Both the position numbers and the translations under genes were made by a program. The notes below the pieces were generated by a model. The model did no database searches, was not told the origin of the DNA, and was given only the letters and a program-made list of their open reading frames with translations. 64,000 nt of DNA, from positions 1 to 64,000 of the forward strand of contig JAXGGA010003436.1 of NCBI GenBank assembly GCA_038373865.1. The letters run 5' to 3'. This DNA is from Uloborus plumipes. Its lineage: Eukaryota > Arthropoda > Arachnida > Araneae > Uloboridae. This document shows positions 58,121-64,000 of the stretch, piece after piece (the first letter of the stretch is position 1; each line of letters begins with the position of its first letter).

Positions 58121-59043
58121 AAATGTTTATTTTTGACAATTACAACTCTTTGCTCCAAATTGTTTCGTATAACGAAAAAAACTCCATTTTTTATTCCATT
58201 ATTATATCCAATGTGTTACATATGTTAATTTAATACCTTTTAAAACCTTCAAACAAAAAAAACCCGCAAATATTTCTAGTCTAAAGAAAAAACTTGTAAT
58301 TAGCTTACTCTTTCATATGTTTTCTCAAATAAACAGTAGAAAAAAACGTTGACTTAAGCTTCCCTTTTCTCTTTAGGAATGGATAAATGACATCAAAGAA
58401 AACTAAGATTTCGTTTGATCAGAAAAAAATATTTTAGCAGTACTATTGTTTTCATAAGTAACAGCATATCATTTCATTGCTTTAAAATTTATGATGGTTG
58501 AGAGTTTTTACTTAAATTTAATGCCTTTTAAAATAAACTTTGAATTTGGCAAAATACAAGTAGATGAACAAATACCTAGTAAAATTACACAATTAAAGTA
58601 ATAAACTTTAAATTTTATTGATGAGTATAATTAAGAAATTAGGAGCACAAAATTACCAAGAAAGTTTTACTTTTAATGTATGTTTAAGTGATTATTACTT
58701 ATATTACTATGTTTTATAAAATAACATTGAGCAACATTATTGTTCAAATGTTTTAAATAATAAAATGAATAAAAGTTAGTGGATGATGAATAAATTGCCC
58801 ATTTGAGTATTAGCTGAAACTTAACAACCACGAACAGATTAAAAAGTTGTAGTTTCCATGAAAATCGCGCAAAATAAAAAACCTATAAGTAAGAATGAAA
58901 TTTCAAAAATACCCTTAAGAATAGGTAGTTTTATTCCTGAGAAGCTAATGTTTTTATTCCTGTGAGGTTAGAAAGTTAGCTTTATTCGTAACTTTTTCAA
59001 CTTGTTAGAGATTTAATAAAACACAGAAATGATAGCAACGAAC
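58121..59043. other. AT-rich DNA, no gene seen
   Basis: Nothing recognised. Confidence 0.5.
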
Positions 59044-59097
59044 TTAACCCCGTAAGCCCTTAAGTGCCTGATTGAAAAAAAAAAGACTTTTCAAAAA
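59044..59097. repeat. Isolated TTAACCCC terminus resembling the 26790 unit
   Basis: TTAACCCCGTAAGCCCTTAA then GTGCCTGATT and an A run recalls the left end of the 26790-34538 unit (TTAACCCATTAATGCCTGAC then a T run). No matching right end was found to the end of the window, so this may be a single orphan end. Confidence 0.35.
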
Positions 59098-60651
59098 TGT
59101 TCTTCGACTTTCATTTCTAGTTTAAATCACGAGGAAAATGCTTTTAAAACCTCCTCTTTTACGTGAGATGCAGTTTATCGGTTGAAAAAATATCAGTACA
59201 TTGTTTTAACTGAAAAACCAACAAATACTTTAAGCTACAAATATTCCTAAAACATTCATAAATATTGTAAAAATACCTTACTATAATTAGGAAGCAAATT
59301 TAAAGGCTTATGCTTCACAGAACAGTAAGAAGTAACCATTCTCAAGAGTACAAAACTAAGCAAAACGTTTATACATCAAATGGTGAAAAAATGAATCTTT
59401 TTTTATTTTCCACAATCATAAAATATTTACAAGGTAAACATCGATTTAATAGTATCATCCATGTGTATCTAATTCGTAATAACAGATCATCAAGTTTTCA
59501 TCATATTTCCGCAGACTAGCTTATGTATAATTCTTCAGCAGAATAAAAGACAACTATACATAAATAGAGCATTCCTTTTTTTTTTCTTTTTTTAAGCAGT
59601 TAACGACCAAAACTAGTATTAAAAGAAAAACATGATTTAAATAAGTACTTACAAAAATTTTACACATGAAAAAGAGCATTTGAATAAAAAAAAATATTTT
59701 ATTTTACGTCAGAAAGTTTTATACTTTAAACATTTTCCTTTCGTTTTAAATTTCTTAATGAGCTACGGCTGAGGTTTCTGAAAGCTGCTTGATTAATCGC
59801 TCAAAATTATCCCACTCATTTATCCTCGGATGACTTGGAAATTAAGTTAATCGAAGTCAAGCACGAGAAAAAAGGTATTTCTCAAGAGGTTAGATGTAAT
59901 TAAGAGAGATTTCTCGTTTAGCTTGATCAAATATTAGAAAAATCTATCGTGACACTGAGAGGAATAATTTTGTCTTGTATCAAAACATAAATGCATCGCA
60001 AGTTATTTCTTTGAAAACATCAGATATGATCAACGAAATCCGGTAACTTTGAATAAATAAGTGAAATATTTTTTGCATCTTTTACAATTCGAAATTAATT
60101 TTTTAGTACGTAGTAATTTTTATAAATTTTAAAAAATTAGTCTTAATTGCATACATTTTTTTTTCCTCATAATATATAACGAAAGCATATGGACACATTT
60201 GTCTCTATGATGCATAAAAACTAGTTTTGCAAAGTTATACTTTAATCGTAGTAATTTCAATGTACATTTAAAATTTGTTTTGTTTTCGCTCAAGTTTTTT
60301 TTTTTTTATCTTTTATCAGGATTAGCTATATTTTCCTTTCTGGTTACTGATATTGAAGGCCGTATGAAAGTATTCTTCTGGGTAGGTTAGTTTTAAAAAG
60401 ATGTTTGACTCAAAGATGTATCTATTACATGTAGAAGTAATCTTTACTCAGCTCTCAAAGATTTATTTGTTATTTCTTTAAGACGAGGGGAGGGGAGAGA
60501 GAACCACGTTTGCGTTCATAGTTTCATGCTTCTATTTTTGTTCTACAATGCGTACATTTAATTTGCAGATTCAAAATGATGTAATAAATTATAAATGCAT
60601 TTCTGAGTTGAACAATAAAATAATTAAATTTTGCTAAACGTTGTAGATTTA
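59098..60651. other. AT-rich DNA, no gene seen
   Basis: Nothing recognised. A 69-codon frame at 59310-59519 has no detectable family. Confidence 0.5.
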
Positions 60652-61918
60652 CAGGATGACAAGAAATAACTGAGACACACATCGTACATTATAACTTTGT
60701 TGCTAATGAAAATATTGCGACCAAACTTCAAAATAAGTAAGAATACATTATTTTGTCAAATATATTGAAACGTTTTCAAATTGGCTAAAGTTAGTATTAA
60801 TACAGAGCTTTAGACGTGTCACAAAATTTTCGGCTACGGGCCGCAACTCACTCATTGGTATTCTATCCCTTTCTTTCCTTAAGGATTTTTGTAGGGGTGC
60901 CAAAGTTTTATGAGGTTTAGTACACATCCTTGTCTCTAAGATAAACCAAACAAAATAATCCATTGGGTTCAAATCTGGGGAATGCGGGGGCCATTCTTGA
61001 GCTCCAATGAAGTTCGGAAAATGTGTCTTGCATCAATCTTGAGTGTCTTTAGCTCTGTATGCAGATGAAAAATCTTGTTGGAAAGATCATCTTTGGTTTT
61101 CAAAGAACTTTTGCGACCAAGGTAAGACAACGTCTTCCAAAATGGGTTTATGGTATGTTTGCTGATTATTTTTTATCCCTTGATCAACAAAAACAAGTGG
61201 TGTTTCCCCACTAGCTCATAACACACCCCAAACCATTGCGGATAGGGGTCGTTGACACCGCCAACTACTCAAAAAGTTCCAGGTGCTTCTGCTGACCAAA
61301 CTCTATCAATATGGCTATTTTTGGCTAGTTTAGTTGAGAACGGTTTTTTATCTGTGAAGACCAATGTTTTCCATCAATTATCTGCGGCTCTCTTTAACAG
61401 CTCTTTCCGCTTTTGAAGTCTGTGCGTTTGTGTTTTGCTGCTAGCTTTTGAGCCTCTTTCATTTTGTAAGGGAGAAGACCAAGCTCAAATATTACCATAA
61501 AACGAGGGGTTTCTCAATTGATCTTAACCCCTCAAGTAGCCTTTCTCGTTGAAATCCTAGGACTCTTTAAACTCTCTTTTTGGTCGCTTTCCGGTAGCTA
61601 GATGTGTTAACTGTGAGTTTACTTCTTCTTCTTGACCTGTTACCATCATGTTCGAGTTTTTTTAACCTTTTAATTGTATAGGAAACCGTGTGCTTAGCTA
61701 CTTTCAATCGTTGAACGATTTCCCATTTTTTCGTTTCTTGCTTATGTAATTCAAGTATGGCAGAACGTTTGCGAACCATAATGGTTATCCCAACTAACTT
61801 ACATCCACCTATTTAGTAGCTTTCTAGGATCGATTCCCTGTCACAATATCATTAACAATTCAGTGGTATTTACAGATATTTGGTTTAAAACTTCGTCCAA
61901 GTTATTTCTTGTACCTTG
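60652..61918 (-). mobile_element. Mariner-group transposon on the minus strand
   Basis: Read on the minus strand, the element starts CAAGGTACAAGAAATAACTT; its other end, on the plus strand, reads CAGGATGACAAGAAATAACT. The two share AAGAAATAACT and are flanked by TA (60650-60651, 61919-61920). The 1,267 bp length is normal for mariner-like elements. The transposase fragments inside are in the expected order on the minus strand. Confidence 0.87.
60770..61779 (-). pseudogene. Mariner-group transposase, multiple frameshifts
   Basis: The N-terminal segment begins MVRKRSAILELHKQETKKWE and continues through VAKHTVSYTIKRLK, a helix-turn-helix arrangement. A basic linker follows with GNRSRRRSKLTVN. 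The middle part, with the first two catalytic residues, is broken by stops and shifts. Near 60990-60950 the third catalytic region reads EWPPHSPDLNPMDYFVWFI. The C-terminal part keeps KPHKTLAPLQKSLRKERDRI. The HSPDLNPMDYxVW block belongs to the mariner branch with aspartate at the third position (maT or D37D type is my best guess). Inactive. Confidence 0.87.
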
Positions 61919-62274
61919 TACATAAATTTATGGCCCCCAGCAGCATATAGGTCTCTAAACATGCCCTTAAATAACATTAAAACGTTACATTACAATACTT
62001 CTCCAACTAAATAAAAGAGCATTTAAAGCATCTCTAAAATACAAAATAATCTACCAAACATCGTCATTATAAAAACGCTTCATCAAAATAAAAAAAAATC
62101 ATGCATATGAAGTAAACATGGTGGCAGCAAAAACGGTGTTAATGCGTTATCCGCCAGTTTAGAATGTAAGCATGTCGCTAAGCTCCATTAAAGCGATTAT
62201 CATTCTTCTAACGGGAAGTTAATCAGCTACAGAAAGCACGTTACGTTATACGCCAAGACACAGGTAATATACTA
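61919..62274. other. Spacer, no gene seen
   Basis: Nothing recognised. Confidence 0.5.
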
Positions 62275-62687
62275 CAGTACACTCCCGATTAGCCGTGCAA
62301 TTGAGTGGCATGGGTATCGCGGACAAAGAAAATTGCGGATAATTCGAAAAAAGCATATAATAATGGGTAAAGAAGATAAAAACGTATTTTGTGCTTAAAA
62401 ATAATTGTATTACACTTAAAACGTGATATGTACAGCATAAAACATCATTTGTATTTAAGGTTCTCAAGCATATACAATATATAAAGAAGCAGCACTTACG
62501 ATGACGCACAGGGAAAGTAATTCATTGGATAAAGTACACCTGACTTTTGGGTAAGAAAAATGATAAGAAAAAACAAAATTTAAATTCGTTTTTTTTTTTT
62601 TTTTGTCAAAAAAATAAGTTAATTGCATTTGTTTCTTTCTTGAGGCCCTTGCGAATAATCCGCTCGTGTGTAATCGAGAGTTTACTG
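62275..62687. mobile_element. Pogo/Tigger-type MITE, 413 bp
   Basis: The left end CAGTACACTCCCGATTAGCC and the right end (reverse complement CAGTAAACTCTCGATTACAC) are inverted and flanked by TA. Further words GCGGATAATTCG and its inverse CGAATAATCCGC lie inside. The CAGTAxACTCTCGATTA form is characteristic of pogo/Tigger-like non-autonomous elements. The minus-strand frames at 62246-62509 and 62464-62829 run across it and are not believed to be genes. Confidence 0.87.
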
Positions 62688-63173
62688 TAAAGTTTCGTTT
62701 CAAAGAAAATACAATCTTCATGATAGTAATCGGGAGGAGAGGGAGAGAGAACTTAAAATCTTCGGGGTGCTGAAAATTTATTATTTGCCGAATGAAACTC
62801 AGAAATTGCTGAATGACATAAGATCCCATTTAAAAAAATGAAAATTATATTTTCCAAATCGTCAGACGAAATTTATCATGTAAGGATATTGGAGGGAAGT
62901 CAGAGTAAATTCCCACCGGGATGTGCTAGGTTTGTATTCACATACACACATACACTTTTAATAAACACTGCCCAAAACTGCCACGCATGCTTTATGGGGA
63001 AGCATTTACATTTCCCACCTCATATTCAAAATACCATTTTCTATTACGTTTTGATTTAACATGAATAAATCCAGTCGTCAGCGTTTTATGAAAGATAGTC
63101 AGAGAAGAACTTGTGATTCTTTTATTAGTAGTACGTCTACAATTTATCCCACTAAGCTATAGACAGTAGTATG
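62688..63173. other. Spacer, no gene seen
   Basis: Nothing recognised. The 73-codon frame at 62838-63059 has no detectable family. Confidence 0.5.
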
Positions 63174-63737
63174 CAGTGAACTTTCACTTATGCGCCGGTC
63201 CAAGGGACCAACAGAAAAAGGCGCATAAGTGAGAGAGACGTATAAGTGAACAAGCCTATTTAAAGGACCAAAACACAACATAGGTTCTAACGAGATAATG
63301 AATAAGAATGTTTCTATAGACGAGGAACATATTACTACGGTTTGGCAATTACTGTAACGTAACTACAACGATAAAGAGAAAACAAAAATTGTAGCATACC
63401 TAATTACAAACTGCTCCCTTTAAAACGATCCATAATAAGGAATTGTCCCTTTCCGAACTCTAGTTAATGGGCTGAAAAAAAATGGCTTCTGTGAGCAATA
63501 AAGGTGAAAGATTAAAGAGGAAAGTGAAGCAAAATGCTTATTTTTTAAAGAAAATAAATATATTCTTTTACATTTTTCGGAAAAATCGGCGCATAAGTGA
63601 AATATTTATCTTTAGAGCGACGCATAAACGAATAATACTATCATTATTTTGCTATGGAATGTACTGGGACCATTGAAAATCGTCGCATAAGTGAAAAAGG
63701 CGCATAAATGAGGCGGCGTATAAGTGAGAGTTCACTG
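63174..63737. mobile_element. Pogo/Tigger-type MITE with GCGCATAAGTGA array, 564 bp
   Basis: The left end CAGTGAACTTTCACTTATGC and the right end (reverse complement CAGTGAACTCTCACTTATAC) are inverted. TA follows on the right; the left flank is TG, probably a mutated TA. The word (G)(G/A)CGCATAA(G/A)TGA is repeated about seven times, mostly within 120 bases of either end, and resembles subterminal binding-site arrays. No transposase remains were recognised; the frame at 63482-63676 is lysine-rich and unassigned. Confidence 0.87.
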
Positions 63738-64000
63738 TATTTCCGGATAAGGCTGTAGCATTAGGACTTTTATTCGGCCTTCTGAAGTGCTGAGCCATCT
63801 CTAGCTGAACGTTTTCTGCGGCCGAAAAGAGTATTAACAGACCAAAATGGAGCTTGGAGAAAAGATGTAGGTCACGAGCTCAACCGCTTTTAAGTGAGTC
63901 GATGCGTGCTGAATTGTGATGCAGGCATGAAATCCATCAAAAAGCCCGTTCTAGTCTTTTTTTCCAACGAGTCATTTAAAACGACATGCCTCCCAACTTT
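63738..64000. other. GC-richer end of window, unassigned
   Basis: The segment is more evenly composed than average (for example TGAGCCATCTCTAGCTGAAC, TTTCTGCGGCCGAAAAGAG). No gene or repeat boundary could be fixed before the window ends. Confidence 0.35.

Noticed and set aside
62246..62829. Two overlapping minus-strand ORFs of 87 and 121 codons
   Set aside because: They cross both borders of a TA-flanked MITE and have compositions expected for AT-rich DNA.

Overview
The window looks like non-coding, AT-rich nuclear DNA from an arthropod. The transposon mix (Tc1/mariner, pogo-like, hAT-like and TTAA elements, plus a tRNA-derived SINE) and the long (TA)n tracts would suit an arachnid such as a spider, but nothing in the sequence proves that placement. 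There is no bacterial gene organisation and no long intact ORF. The only recognisable protein-coding material is decayed transposase or reverse-transcriptase sequence, plus three weak exon candidates that have splice-like borders. The window could be intergenic, or lie inside a very large intron.

Layout. 1-7.3 kb: AT-rich DNA with a degenerate terminal-inverted-repeat (TIR) element (2506-3944) and a short hAT-type MITE (5739-5914). 7.3-11.6 kb: a Tc1-like element (7311-10395) split by a second, unrelated Tc1-like element (8405-9829), then a fragment of another copy of the outer element and a 'CACTGC' MITE. 11.6-23.7 kb: mostly featureless, with a degenerate tRNA-like sequence, a 266-270 bp tandem duplication and two (TA)n tracts. 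23.7-26.5 kb: an internally deleted mariner, then a 1.7 kb TIR element carrying a wreck of a multi-copy arthropod protein family that I recognise but cannot name. 26.8-34.5 kb: a 7.7 kb TTAA-flanked (piggyBac-like) unit that has swallowed a (TA)n tract, a 1.5 kb fold-back element, two MITEs and a non-LTR retrotransposon relic.

35.9-38.6 kb: a tRNA-derived SINE interrupted by a 2.3 kb element with an exact 8 bp target duplication and a decayed, divergent hAT-like transposase. 39.7-47.6 kb: three exon-like pockets; three 'CACTGC' MITEs, one split by a pogo-like element; and a further MITE. 47.7-52.8 kb: a second SINE copy with a different 3' part, a pogo-type MITE, and a 3.2 kb hAT-type element with a perfect 8 bp target duplication that contains a 1.4 kb TTAA element. 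52.8-64 kb: mostly featureless, with a GC-richer pocket, a retroposon-like 3' repeat ending in (CA)n, a decayed minus-strand mariner-group element and two pogo-type MITEs.

The main result is stratigraphy. At least six independent element-inside-element insertions can be read from target duplications and reconstituted host sequences. No functional pathway is encoded. All coordinates, repeats and translations were read by eye, so percent identities are not given.
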